Source: DATEPR01 sp963780635
GTDB taxonomy: Bacteria; Actinomycetota; Actinomycetes; Mycobacteriales; Pseudonocardiaceae
Direction of reading: 5' to 3'
Assembly (NCBI GenBank): GCA_963780635.1
Contig: CAWACW010000011.1
Location: 310,001 to 374,000 of the forward strand
Length of the DNA: 64,000 nt
Under the pieces are notes generated by a model. The model saw nothing but the letters and a program-made list of their open reading frames with translations. It had not been told where the DNA came from and did no database searches. This document shows, one piece after another, positions 32,193 to 42,071 of the stretch; position 1 is the stretch's first letter; each line of letters opens with the position of its first letter. Made by a program: the position numbers and the translations under genes.

Positions 32193-33003
32193 GTGACTGA
32201 CAGCGGAGACAACAGCCCGGCGACGAGAACACGAACCAGACGGGCGCCGCGTTCTCCAGTGCGGAGCACGCCGAGCCGGGCATCGCGCCCGACCAGCCGG
32301 CCAGGCGCAGTCGCGCTGCAGCCCGCCCAGCACCGCCGCACGCCCGATGGTCACGGGCCGGGCCCGGCGAGGCATGTTCGGCGTCGCACGATGCGGGCGA
32401 CACCAGCGGTTTCGGTGGCCTGCGCCTGCCCGCGTACCTGCCGCCGCCCGCGGAGCGGCCCTACGGCGGCTGGTTCGACGAGTTCGTCGACGCGCTGGCG
32501 GAGGCGATGACGCGAGCGGGGCATCCCGGCGTCGGCGATCGAGCAGATCACCGTGGACCGCGGCGAGATCACCTTGTACTGCAGCGCGAGCACCTGCTGA
32601 CCATCTGCCAGGCGATGCGCGACGACCCCGCGCTGCGCTTCGAGCTGTGCAGCTCGGTGTCCGGCGTGGACTACGGCGAGGGGTGCCCGAGCGGCTGCAC
32701 TCGGTCACCCACCTCATGTCGATGACCTACCGCCGTCGCGTCCGGCTGGAGGTCGCCGTCAGCTTCGCGGACCCGCACATGCCGTCCATCGTGTCGGTCT
32801 ACCCGACCGCCGACGCGCAGGAGCGCGAGACCTGGGACATGTTCGGCATCGTCTACGACGGTCACCCGGCGCTGACCCGGATCCTCATGCCGGACGACTG
32901 GGACGGCCACCCGCAGCGCAAGGACTACCCGCTCGGCGGGATTCCGGTGGAGTACAAGGGCGCGGAGATCCCGCCGCCGGACCAGCGGAGGGCCTACTCA
33001 TGA
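32193..33003 (+). CDS. nuoC: NADH-quinone oxidoreductase subunit C (several apparent indels)
   Basis: Peripheral-arm subunit that joins NuoD. From GTG 32193 the N-terminal 70 residues are a low-complexity extension. Conserved blocks in three frames are LRLPAYLPPPAERPYGGWFD, EQITVDRGEIT, LTICQAMRDDPALRFELCSS, SVTHLMSMTYRRRVRLEVAV, TWDMFGIVYDGHPALTRILM and WDGHPQRKDYPLGG. About five or six single-base changes are needed to join them. The TGA overlaps the nuoD ATG. The C-terminal 100 residues are uninterrupted. Confidence 0.88.
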
Positions 33004-34380
33004 GCAGCGCCGACGACTCGTCCCGCGGAGGCGAAATGAGCAACGACACCGAGTACGACGCGGACTACGACGCCAACTACGCCGAGACCCGGGAGACCAC
33101 CGAGGGCCGCGTCTACACGGTCACCGGCGGCGACTGGGACGAGCTGCTCGTCGAGAAGTGGCCCGCGACGAGCGGATCGTCATCAACATGGGGCCGCAGC
33201 ACCCGTCGACGCACGGCGTGCTGCGGCTGGTGCTGGAGCTGGAGGGCGAGACCGTCACCCAGGCCCGGTCGGTGATCGGCTACCTGCACACCGGCATCGA
33301 GAAGAACACCGAGTACCGCAACTGGACCCAGGGCGTCACGTTCGTGACGCGCATGGACTACCTGGCGCCGCTGTTCAACGAGACCGCGTACTGCCTGGGC
33401 GTGGAGAAGCTGCTGGGCATCGAGGTGCCCCGCGCGTGCCCAGGTCATCCGCGTGCTGCTGATGGAGATCAACCGGATCAGCTCGCACCTGGTGGCCCTC
33501 GCCACCGGTGGCATGGAACTGGGCGCGCTGACCGGCATGACCAACGGCTTCCGCGAGCGCGAGGAGGTCCTGCACCTGCTGGAGTACCTGACCGGCCTGC
33601 GGATGAACCACGCGTACATCCGGCCCGGCGGTATCGCGCAGGACCTGCCCGAGGACGCCGTCACGAAGGTCAACGAATTCGTCAAGGTCATGGACTCCCG
33701 GCTGCCCGGCTACGACAAGCTGCTCACCGGTCAGCCGATCTGGCGCAACCGCATGGCGGGCATCGGCGTGCTGCCGCTGGACGCGTGCATCGCGCTCGGC
33801 GTCACCGGCCCGATCCTGCGCGCCGCGGGCATCCCCTGGGACCTGCGCAAGATCGAGCCGTACCTGGGCTACGAGGAGTACACGTTCGAGGTCCCGACGT
33901 CGACCGACGCCGACTGCTTCGCCCGGTACCTGCTGCGCGCTTGAGGAGATCCACCAGTCGCTGCGGATCATCAAGCAGTGCGTGACCAAGCTGGAGCCCG
34001 GTCCGGTGATGGTGGCCGACGCGAAGATCGCGTGGCCGGCGCAGCTGACCATCGGCGCGGACGGCATGGGCAACTCCCTGGACCACGTGCGCAAGATCAT
34101 GGGCCAGTCGATGGAGTCGCTGATCCACCACTTCAAGCTGGTCACCGAGGGCTTCCACGTGCCGCCGGGCCAGGTGTACGTGCCGATCGAGTCGCCGCGC
34201 GGCGAACTGGGCTACCACATGGTGTCCGACGGTGGCACCAGGCCGATCCGCGTGCACGTGCGCGACCCCAGCTTCGTGAACCTGCAGTCGATGCCAGCGA
34301 TGTGTGAGGGCGGCATGGTGGCCGACGTGATCGCCTCCGTGGCGTCCATCGACCCGGTGATGGGTGGGGTGGACAGGTGA
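33000..34380 (+). CDS. nuoD: NADH-quinone oxidoreductase subunit D (three apparent indels)
   Basis: The 49-kDa type subunit that forms the quinone cavity with NuoB. It starts MSSADDSSRGGEMSND with an acidic tail. The conserved core follows in a second frame: INMGPQHPSTHGVLRLVLEL, GYLHTGIEKNTEYRNWTQ and LLMEINRISSHLVALATGGM. Three changes give a 459-residue protein: a missing G near 33157 (TGGCCCGC), an extra C near 33436 and an extra G near 33944. The end PAMCEGGMVADVIASVASID is intact. nuoE overlaps by 4 bp. Confidence 0.92.
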
Positions 34381-35132
34381 CCAGCGACGTGTCCCAGGAA
34401 CTCTTCGGCCCGCAGACGGTGGCCGAGGCCGACGAGATCGTCGCCCGCTACCCGGTGGCCAGGTCCGCGCTGCTGCCGATGCTGCACCTGGTGCAGTCCA
34501 AGCAGGGCCACGTCAGCCAGGCCGGCATCGCGTTCTGCGCGGACCGCCTCGACCTGACCACCGCCGAAGTGGACGCGGTGGTGACCTTCTACACGATGTA
34601 CAAGCGCGGCCCGTGCGGCGAGCACCTGGTCAGCGTGTGCACGAACACGATGTGCGCGATGCTCGGCGGCGACGCGATCTACGCGAAGCTGCGCGAGTAC
34701 CTGGGCAGTGACGACGCCGCCGAGCACGGTGCCGACCCGGCCGCCGCGCACGACGAGACGTTCGGCGAGCCAGGCACCACCGGCTCGATCACGCTGGAGC
34801 ACGTCGAGTGCCTCGCGGCGTGCGATCTCGCGCCGGTCGTGCAGGTGAACTACGAGTTCTACGACAACCAGACCGTCGACTCCGCGACCGCGCTGGTGGA
34901 CCAGCTGCGGCGCGGCGAGCGGCCTGCCCCCGACCGTGGCGCGGCGCTGGCCGACTTCCGCACCGCGGAGCGGGAGCTGGCCGGTTTCTTCGACGACCTG
35001 GACGCCCGGGTCGACGGGCCGTCCGCGGCCACCGAGACGTTGCGGGGTGCCGCGATCGCCGCGGACCGGGGCTGGACCGCACCGGTGATGGCGGACGACG
35101 TGCCGCTGCCCGCCGTTCCGGAAGCGAAGTGA
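34377..35132 (+). CDS. nuoE: NADH-quinone oxidoreductase subunit E
   Basis: The 24-kDa type subunit with one [2Fe-2S] cluster. Ligand cysteines are visible in SVCTNTMCAMLGG and VECLAACDLAPVVQVN. The 251-residue product is longer than the minimal 160-180-residue subunit because of an acidic C-terminal extension, as in other actinobacteria. GTG 34377 overlaps the nuoD stop. It is the only gene between menG and nuoF with no sign of frame damage. Confidence 0.95.
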   Translation: MTSDVSQELFGPQTVAEADEIVARYPVARSALLPMLHLVQSKQGHVSQAGIAFCADRLDLTTAEVDAVVTFYTMYKRGPCGEHLVSVCTNTMCAMLGGDAIYAKLREYLGSDDAAEHGADPAAAHDETFGEPGTTGSITLEHVECLAACDLAPVVQVNYEFYDNQTVDSATALVDQLRRGERPAPDRGAALADFRTAERELAGFFDDLDARVDGPSAATETLRGAAIAADRGWTAPVMADDVPLPAVPEAK

Positions 35133-35142
35133 GGGACGCGCG

Positions 35143-36451
35143 ATGACCGAACAGACCACCGGGGTCGACCCGTTGACCCCCGTGCTCACCAAGCGCTGGC
35201 TGTCGCCGAGGTCGTGGCGGCTGGACGTGTACGAGCAGTTGGAGGGCTACACAGCGCTGCGCAAGTCGCTGGCCGGCACGCCCGGGCAACTGGTCACGCT
35301 GCTCAAGGACTCCGGTCTGCGCGGCCGTGGCGGTGCCGGCTTCCCGACGGGCGTGAAGTGGAGCTTCATGCCGCCCAACGAGGACAAGCCGCACTACCTG
35401 GTGATCAACGCCGACGAGGGCGAACCGGGGACCTGCAAGGACATCCCGCTGATGATGGCGGACCCGCACTCGCTCATCGAGGGCTGTGTGATCGCCGCGT
35501 ACGCGATGCGCTCGCACCACTGCTTCATCTACGTGCGCGGCGAGGCGCTGCACTGCGTGCGCAGGCTGAACTCGGCGGTGCGTGAGGCGTACCGGGCCGG
35601 CTACCTGGGCAAGGACATCCTCGGCTCGGGGTACGACCTGGACATCACCGTGCACGCGGGGGCAGGGGCGTACATCTGCGGCGAGGAGACGGCACTGCTG
35701 GACTCGCTGGAGGGCAGGCGCGGCCAGCCCCGGCTCAAGCCGCCGTTCCCGGCGGCCGCAGGTCTCTACGCGGCGCCGACCACGGTGAACAACGTGGAGA
35801 CGATCGCCAGCGTGCCGTTCATCGTGAACGGCGGTTCGGCGTGGTTCCGCAAGATGGGCAGGGAGAAGTCGCCCGGCCCGAAGATCTTCTCGCTGTCCGG
35901 GCACGTCGAGAAGCCGGGCCAGTACGAGGCCCCGATGGGCTCGACGCTGCGTGAGCTGCTGGAGCTGGCGGGCGGCATGAAGGACGGCATCCCGCTGAAG
36001 TTCTGGACGCCCGGCGGGTCGTCGACGCCGCTGTTCACCGCGGAGCACCTGGACGTGCCGCTGGACTTCGAGGGCGCCGTCGAGGCGGGCTCCATCCTCG
36101 GCACGACGGCCTTGCAGATCTTCAACGAGACCGTGTCCGTGCCGTGGGCCGTGATGAAGTGGACGCAGTTCTACGAGCACGAGTCGTGCGGCAAGTGCAC
36201 GCCGTGCCGCGAGGGCACCTACTGGCTGGCCAAGATCCTGGAGCGGATGCTGGCCGGCGACGGGCACGCCCAGCGACATCGACACGATGCTCGACATCTG
36301 CGACAACATCCTGGGCCGCTCGTTCTGCGCCCTCGGGGACGGCGCCGTGTCGCCGATCCAGAGTGGCGTCCAGTACTTCCGGGACGAGTTCCTGGCGCTG
36401 TGCCAGGCCAACCAGGCGTCGACCACGCGCGAGCTGGCGGGAGCGCACTAA
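35143..36451 (+). CDS. nuoF: NADH-quinone oxidoreductase subunit F (one apparent insertion)
   Basis: Binds NADH, FMN and a [4Fe-4S] cluster at the tip of complex I. Motifs: GLRGRGGAGFPTGVKWSFMP (NADH site), INADEGEPGTCKD (FMN site), GAGAYICGEETALLDSLEG and the cluster motif ESCGKCTPCREGTYWL. After residue about 373 the frame breaks: GACGGGCACG near 36260 has one extra G. The second frame continues as SDIDTMLDICDNILGRSFCA to TAA 36449-36451. Corrected length 435 residues. Confidence 0.93.
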
Positions 36452-36455
36452 CACC

Positions 36456-38993
36456 ATGACCATCGCACCCGAACAGAAGACGGACCGGCCGGTCCCGGCA
36501 GGCCACGTGCGGCTGACCGTGGACGGAGTCGAGATCGACGCGCCCAAGGGCGAGCTGATCATCCGCACCGCCGAGCGGATCGGGGTGGAGATCCCCCGGT
36601 TCTGCGACCACCCACTGCTCGACCCGGCCGCCGCGTGCCGGCAGTGCCTCGTCGAGGTCGAGATGGGCGGCCGGCCGATGCCCAAGCCGCAGCCCGCCTG
36701 CGCCGTCACCGTCGGCGACGGCATGGTGGTGCGCACGCAGGTCACCTCCGCCGTGGCCGACAAGGCCCAGCAGGGCGTGATGGAGCTGCTGCTCATCAAC
36801 CACCCGCTGGACTGCCCGATCTGCGACAAGGGCGGCGAGTGCCCGCTGCAGAACCAGGCGCTCAAGCACGGCAGGGCCGAGTCCCGCTTCGTGGACGCGA
36901 AGCGGACGTTCGCCAAGCCGATCAACATCACCCCGCAGGTGCTGCTCGATCGCGAGCGCTGCGTGCTCTGCCAGCGGTGCACCCGGTTCGCCGGGGAGAT
37001 CGCCGGTGACCAGTTCATCGACCTGCTGGAGCGCGGCGCGACCCAGCAGATCGGCACCGCGGACACCGCGGCCGTCGGTGACGCCACCGCGCACCCGCAC
37101 GACCTGCCGGGCGGCAGCTACTTCTCCGGCAACGTGATCCAGATCTGCCCGGTCGGCGCGCTCACCTCGGCCGCCTACCGGTTCCGGTCCCGCCCGTTCG
37201 ACCTGGTGTCCACGCCCAGCGTGTGCGAGCACTGTGCCTCCGGGTGCGCCCAGCGCAACGACTGGCGGCGCGGCCGGATCACCCGCAGGCTCGCGGGCAA
37301 CGACCCGGCGGTGAACGAGGAGTGGAACTGCGACAAGGGTCGCTTCGCCTTCCAGTACCCGACCTCGGCCGACCGGCTGTTGCGCCCGATGGTCCGCGAC
37401 GCCGAGACCGGCGAACTGCGTGACTCGACCTGGACCGAGGCGCTGCGGGTCGCGGCCGCCGGCCTGCTGGCGGCCAGGGAAAACCGGGGCGTCGGCGTGC
37501 TGACCGGTGGCAGGCTCACCGTCGAGGACGCCTACGCATACTCGAAGTTCGCCCGGATGGCGTTGCGCACCAACGACATCGACTTCCGCGCCCGGGACCA
37601 CTCCGCCGAGGAGCTGGACTTCCTCACCGACGTCGTGGTGGCCACCTCGCCGGACACCGGCGGCGTCACCTACGCCGACGTCGAGGCCGCGCCCGCCGTG
37701 CTGACGGTGGCGTTCGAGCCCGAGGAGGAGTCGCCGATCGTCTTCCTGCGGCTGCGCAAGTCCGCGCGGCGCGGGAAGTCGCGACTGTTCCACGTCGGCC
37801 AGTGGACGACGCCGACGGTCCGCAAGACGCTCGGCATGCTGCTGCCGGCCATCCCGGGTGCCGAGCCCGCGGTGCTGGCCGACCTGCCGGCCGACGTGAC
37901 CGAGGCACTGGGTGCGGCGGGCGCGCTGATCCTGGTCGGCGAGCGGGCCGCGGGCATCCCCGGCCTGCTCACCGCCGTCCGTGCCACGGCCGACGCGACG
38001 GGTGCCCGCATCGCCTGGGTGCCGCGCCGGGCGGGCGAGCGCGGCGCGCTCACCGCCGGTGCCCTGCCGACGCTGCTGCCGCTGGGCAGGCTGGTGTCGG
38101 ACGCGGCAGCGCGTGCCGAACTGGAGCGGGCCTGGGGCCTGGCCGCCGGCGCGCTGCCCGCGGAGGCGGGTCGCGACACCGACGGCATCCTCACGGCCGC
38201 CGCGTCGTCCGAGCTGTCCGCGCTGGTGGTGGCGGGTGTCGACCCCGACGACCTGCCCGACCCCGGCCTTGCCATGCGTGCCCTGTCCACGGTGGACTTC
38301 GTGGTGAGCCTGGAACTGCGGGCCAGCGAGGTGACCCGCCGAGCGAACGTGGTGCTGCCGGTCGCGCCTGCCACCGAGAAGGCGGGCTCCTACCTGAACT
38401 GGGAAGGCCGAGTGCGGACCTTCGAGGCGACCCTGGACTCCACCGGCACGCTGCCCGACTGCCGCGTGCTGGACACGCTGGCCGTCGAGATGGACGTGGA
38501 CCTGTTCACCCAGACCGTGGCCGCGACCAGGGCCGAACTGGACCGGATCGGCGACGGCTACGACCGGCTGGCCACCGCGGCGCCCACGCGCGTCGGCGTG
38601 CACCCGGTCGCCGCGGAGTCCGTCGGTGCCGGCCAGGCCGTGCTGGCCAGCTGGCGGCTGCTGCTGGACAACGGGTCGCTGCAGGACGGTGAACCACACC
38701 TGGCCGCGACGGCGACACCGCCGGTGGTCAGGATGGCCGCGGCCACGGCGGCCCGGCTGGGCGTGGTGTTCGGCGAGTCCGTCACGGTCACCGGCGCGCT
38801 GGACTCGGTGACGCTGCCGGTCGTCGAGGCCGACGTGCCGCAGGACGTGGTCTGGCTGCCCGCCAACTCGGGGCCGTCGTCGGTGCACCGCCTCGGTGCC
38901 CGCCATGGCGACGTCGTCGGTGTGCGCGCTGTGGGTCCCGCCGAGGTTCGTGTGCCCGCCGAGGCGGCATCTGGTACTGAGAGGGAGGCGTGA
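36456..38993 (+). CDS. nuoG: NADH-quinone oxidoreductase subunit G
   Basis: The large iron-sulfur subunit, 845 residues. N-terminal ferredoxin domain: CDHPLLDPAAACRQCLVEVE. Then HPLDCPICDKGGECPLQNQ and CVLCQRCTRFAGEIAGDQF, and the molybdopterin-oxidoreductase-like domain beginning STPSVCEHCASGCAQRNDWR. The C-terminal third is a degenerate molybdopterin-like region. ATG 36456 lies 4 bp after the nuoF stop. The frame is intact over its whole length, marking the return to clean sequence. Confidence 0.95.
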   Translation: MTIAPEQKTDRPVPAGHVRLTVDGVEIDAPKGELIIRTAERIGVEIPRFCDHPLLDPAAACRQCLVEVEMGGRPMPKPQPACAVTVGDGMVVRTQVTSAVADKAQQGVMELLLINHPLDCPICDKGGECPLQNQALKHGRAESRFVDAKRTFAKPINITPQVLLDRERCVLCQRCTRFAGEIAGDQFIDLLERGATQQIGTADTAAVGDATAHPHDLPGGSYFSGNVIQICPVGALTSAAYRFRSRPFDLVSTPSVCEHCASGCAQRNDWRRGRITRRLAGNDPAVNEEWNCDKGRFAFQYPTSADRLLRPMVRDAETGELRDSTWTEALRVAAAGLLAARENRGVGVLTGGRLTVEDAYAYSKFARMALRTNDIDFRARDHSAEELDFLTDVVVATSPDTGGVTYADVEAAPAVLTVAFEPEEESPIVFLRLRKSARRGKSRLFHVGQWTTPTVRKTLGMLLPAIPGAEPAVLADLPADVTEALGAAGALILVGERAAGIPGLLTAVRATADATGARIAWVPRRAGERGALTAGALPTLLPLGRLVSDAAARAELERAWGLAAGALPAEAGRDTDGILTAAASSELSALVVAGVDPDDLPDPGLAMRALSTVDFVVSLELRASEVTRRANVVLPVAPATEKAGSYLNWEGRVRTFEATLDSTGTLPDCRVLDTLAVEMDVDLFTQTVAATRAELDRIGDGYDRLATAAPTRVGVHPVAAESVGAGQAVLASWRLLLDNGSLQDGEPHLAATATPPVVRMAAATAARLGVVFGESVTVTGALDSVTLPVVEADVPQDVVWLPANSGPSSVHRLGARHGDVVGVRAVGPAEVRVPAEAASGTEREA

Positions 38994-40327
38994 TGCACGT
39001 CCCGTTCCATCTCTACACGAACGGGGACACCGCCAAGCTGCTGGCGCAGGACCCCGCGTGGCTGGTGCTGGTCAAGGTCGTCATCCTGTTCGCCTTCGGT
39101 GTGGTCATGACACTGTTCATGATCAACTGGGAGCGCAAGGTCGTCGGCCGGATGCAGCATCGCCCTGGCCCGAACCGGGTCGGTCCGAACGGCTGGCTGC
39201 AGTCGCTCGCGGACGGCCTGAAACTGGCCTTCAAGGAGGACATCCGGCCGGTCCTGGCGGACAAGTGGGTGTACATCATCGCCCCGATCGTCTCCACGAT
39301 CCCCGCGTTCCTGGCGTTCTCGGTGATCCCGTTCGGCCCGCAGGTCTCGCTGTTCGGCCACCAGACCGCACTGCAGCTGACCGACCTGCCGGTCGGCATC
39401 CTCGTGGTGCTGGCCTGCTCGTCGCTGGGCGTCTACGGCATCGTGCTGTCCGGCTGGTCGTCCGGCTCGCCCTACCCGCTGCTCGGTTCGCTGCGGTCGG
39501 CCGCGCAGGTGATCTCCTACGAGATCGCCATGGGCCTGGCCATCGTCGCGGTCGTCATCCAGGCCCACTCGCTGTCCACGGCGGACATCGTGGCCGCGCA
39601 GGCCAGCGGCTGGTACGTCTGGCTGCTGCTGCCCAGCTTCGTGATCTACCTGATCGCCATGGTCGGTGAGACCAACCGGGCACCGTTCGACCTGCCAGAG
39701 GCCGAGTCCGAACTGGTCGGTGGCTTCCACACCGAGTACACCTCGCTGAAGTTCGCGCTGTTCTTCCTGGCCGAGTACGTGAACATGGTCGTGGTGTCCT
39801 GCGTGGCCACCACACTGTTCCTCGGCGGCTGGCGGGCTCCGTGGCCGATCTCGCTGTGGAGCGGCGCGAACACCGGCTGGTACCCGGTCATCTGGTTCCT
39901 GATCAAGACCCTGATCTTCCTGTTCATCTACATCTGGCTGCGCGGCACGCTGCCCCGCATGCGCTACGACCAGTTCATGCGGCTGGGCTGGAAGTTCCTG
40001 GTCCCGATCAGCCTGGTGTGGATCCTGGCCGTGATCGCGGTCCGCGACGTCAAGGCCCGCTACGGCTTCACCACACCGCTGATCCTGGTGATCATCGGCT
40101 GCGTGCTGTTGGTCGCGATCGTGCTCGCGTTCGCGGTGCCGGAACGCAAGGTGCCCGACGACAGGGTGCAGGTCACCGGCGGCGACTACCCGGTGCCGCC
40201 ACTGGATCTGAAGGTGCCCAAGCCGCCGACCCGGCGCAGGTCGGTCCGCGCCGAGCGGACCCGGCCGACGGCGTCCGTGACGGCGGGCAGCTCCGCGGAA
40301 GAGGAGGCCGGCAATGGGGATATTTGA
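38993..40327 (+). CDS. nuoH: NADH-quinone oxidoreductase subunit H
   Basis: Membrane subunit that closes the quinone tunnel; 444 residues, about eight helices. Conserved loops: WERKVVGRMQHRPGPNRVGP, DGLKLAFKEDIRP, GETNRAPFDLPEAESELVGG and RGTLPRMRYDQFMRLGWKFL. A polar C-terminal extension of about 50 residues is typical of actinobacteria. The preceding GTG (38990) is in frame, but GAGGGAGG points to ATG 38993. It shares one base with the nuoG stop. Confidence 0.95.
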   Translation: MHVPFHLYTNGDTAKLLAQDPAWLVLVKVVILFAFGVVMTLFMINWERKVVGRMQHRPGPNRVGPNGWLQSLADGLKLAFKEDIRPVLADKWVYIIAPIVSTIPAFLAFSVIPFGPQVSLFGHQTALQLTDLPVGILVVLACSSLGVYGIVLSGWSSGSPYPLLGSLRSAAQVISYEIAMGLAIVAVVIQAHSLSTADIVAAQASGWYVWLLLPSFVIYLIAMVGETNRAPFDLPEAESELVGGFHTEYTSLKFALFFLAEYVNMVVVSCVATTLFLGGWRAPWPISLWSGANTGWYPVIWFLIKTLIFLFIYIWLRGTLPRMRYDQFMRLGWKFLVPISLVWILAVIAVRDVKARYGFTTPLILVIIGCVLLVAIVLAFAVPERKVPDDRVQVTGGDYPVPPLDLKVPKPPTRRRSVRAERTRPTASVTAGSSAEEEAGNGDI

Positions 40328-40880
40328 TCCCGTCAAGGGGTTCGGTGTCACCTTCTCGACGATGTTCAAGAAGGTCGTCACCGAGCAGTACCCGGAGGAC
40401 TTCCGGGGCACCGCGCCCCGCTACCACGGTCGCCACCAGCTCAACCGGCACCCGGACGGCCTGGAGAAGTGCGTCGGCTGCGAGCTGTGCGCGTGGGCAT
40501 GCCCGGCGGACGCGATCTTCGTCGAGGGCGGCGACAACACCGACGAGGAGCGCTACTCGCCCGGTGAGCGCTACGGCGCCGACTACCAGATCAACTACCT
40601 GCGCTGCATCGGCTGCGGCCTGTGCATCGAGGCCTGCCCGACGCGTTCGCTGACCATGACGAACTTCTACGAGATGGCCGACGACAACCGGCAGGACCTG
40701 ATCTACACCAAGGAACAGCTGATGGCGCCGCTGCTGCCCGGTATGGAGCAGCCGCCGCACCCGATGCGCCTGGGTGAGAACGAGCAGGACTACTACGTCA
40801 ACGGCCCGGCGCTGGCCCGCAAGGCAGGCGTGCCCGAAGGCGGGATCGTGGAGACGAGCGGCGAGGAGGCTCGACGCTGA
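40314..40880 (+). CDS. nuoI: NADH-quinone oxidoreductase subunit I
   Basis: A two-cluster ferredoxin subunit connecting NuoG to NuoB. Both [4Fe-4S] motifs are present: CVGCELCAWACPADAI and CIGCGLCIEACPTRSL. The 188-residue product has a C-terminal extension after the second cluster (DLIYTKEQLMAPLLPG). It overlaps nuoH by 14 bp and shares its last base with the nuoJ ATG. Confidence 0.96.
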   Translation: MGIFDPVKGFGVTFSTMFKKVVTEQYPEDFRGTAPRYHGRHQLNRHPDGLEKCVGCELCAWACPADAIFVEGGDNTDEERYSPGERYGADYQINYLRCIGCGLCIEACPTRSLTMTNFYEMADDNRQDLIYTKEQLMAPLLPGMEQPPHPMRLGENEQDYYVNGPALARKAGVPEGGIVETSGEEARR

Positions 40881-41761
40881 TGTTGGTCCACACCGGACTG
40901 ATGCTGGCCGCGGCGACACCGAGGCCACCCGGTTACATCTTCCCGGCCGAGACGATCGCCTTCTGGGTCCTCGGCCCGCTCGCCCTGGTCGGTGCGCTGG
41001 GCATGCTGTTCTCGCGCAACGCGGTGCACTCCGCGCTGTGGCTGGTGGTCACCATGCTGTCGCTGGGCATGATCTACATGGTCCAGCAGGCGCCGTTCCT
41101 CGGCTTCGTGCAGATCATCGTCTACACCGGCGCGATCATGATGCTGTTCCTGTTCGTGCTGATGATGGTGGGCAGGGACGCGTCCGACTCGGTGGTCGAG
41201 GTGCTGCGCGGCCAGCGGTTCTGGGCCGGGGTGTTCGGCGTCGGGCTGGCCGGCCTGATCATCGGCATCGTGGCCCGCTCGCTGACCTCGGTCACCACGG
41301 CGAACCTGGCAGGCCCGAACGCGGCCAACGGCGGCAACGTCAGCCAGATCGGCAGGCTGCTGTTCACCGACTTCCTGTTCCCGTTCGAGCTCACGTCGGC
41401 GCTGCTGATCACGGCGGCCGTCGGCGCGATGATCCTGGCCTACACCGGCCGCACCGCGAAGGGTGCCAAGCGGACCCAGCGTGAGCTGGTGGTCGCCCGG
41501 TTCCGCGGCGAGCACTCCCGGCCGTCGCCGCTGCCCGGCCCTGGTGTGTTCGCCACCGCGAACTCGGTGGCCACCCCGGCGCTGCTGCCGGACGGCTCGA
41601 TCGCGCCGGAGTCGCTGTCGGAGATCATCGAGTCCACCCCGGTCGAGGAGTTCGGCCCCGACCTGGCGGAAGTCGCCGACACCGGCGAGCACGTCAACGC
41701 GCACGCGCTGGTCGAGGGCGGGCACGGTCCGGACTCTTCGTCCCAGGAGGTCCGCTCATGA
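40880..41761 (+). CDS. nuoJ: NADH-quinone oxidoreductase subunit J
   Basis: Membrane subunit with five helices in the first 190 residues (FWVLGPLALVGALGMLF, SALWLVVTMLSLGMIYM, IIVYTGAIMMLFLFVLMMVG and others). A soluble C-terminal extension of about 100 residues follows (RTQRELVVARFRGEHSRPSP). The motif QAPFLGFVQIIVYTGAIM is characteristic. It overlaps nuoK by 4 bp. Confidence 0.95.
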   Translation: MLVHTGLMLAAATPRPPGYIFPAETIAFWVLGPLALVGALGMLFSRNAVHSALWLVVTMLSLGMIYMVQQAPFLGFVQIIVYTGAIMMLFLFVLMMVGRDASDSVVEVLRGQRFWAGVFGVGLAGLIIGIVARSLTSVTTANLAGPNAANGGNVSQIGRLLFTDFLFPFELTSALLITAAVGAMILAYTGRTAKGAKRTQRELVVARFRGEHSRPSPLPGPGVFATANSVATPALLPDGSIAPESLSEIIESTPVEEFGPDLAEVADTGEHVNAHALVEGGHGPDSSSQEVRS

Positions 41762-42057
41762 GTCCTACCAACTACCTCATGCTGGCGGCGCTGCTGTTCG
41801 CCATCGGTGCGATCGGCGTCCTGGTGCGGCGCAACGCGATCGTCGTGTTCATGTGCATCGAGCTGATGCTGAACTCGGTGAACCTCACCCTGGTCACGTT
41901 CTCCAGGGTCAACGGCTCGCTCGACGGCCAGGTGATGGCGTTCTTCGTGATGGTCGTCGCGGCGGCCGAGGTCGTGGTCGGGCTGGCGATCATCATGTCG
42001 ATCTTCCGGTCCCGCCGGTCCGCGTCGGTCGACGACTCCAACCTGCTGAAGTATTAG
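41758..42057 (+). CDS. nuoK: NADH-quinone oxidoreductase subunit K
   Basis: A 99-residue, three-helix Mrp-like subunit of the proton-pumping arm. Helix 2 has the conserved glutamate in VFMCIELMLNSVNLTLV and helix 3 has AAAEVVVGLAIIMSIFR. Length and motifs are exactly typical. Confidence 0.96.
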   Translation: MSPTNYLMLAALLFAIGAIGVLVRRNAIVVFMCIELMLNSVNLTLVTFSRVNGSLDGQVMAFFVMVVAAAEVVVGLAIIMSIFRSRRSASVDDSNLLKY

Positions 42058-42071
42058 GGAGCACGCGAGAC

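Noticed and set aside
28834..36451. Programmed frameshifting or true pseudogenes in menG to nuoF
   Set aside because: More than 20 separate indels, many at short homopolymers, in essential-type genes with all motifs kept do not fit programmed shifts, and decay would also damage motifs and nuoE.
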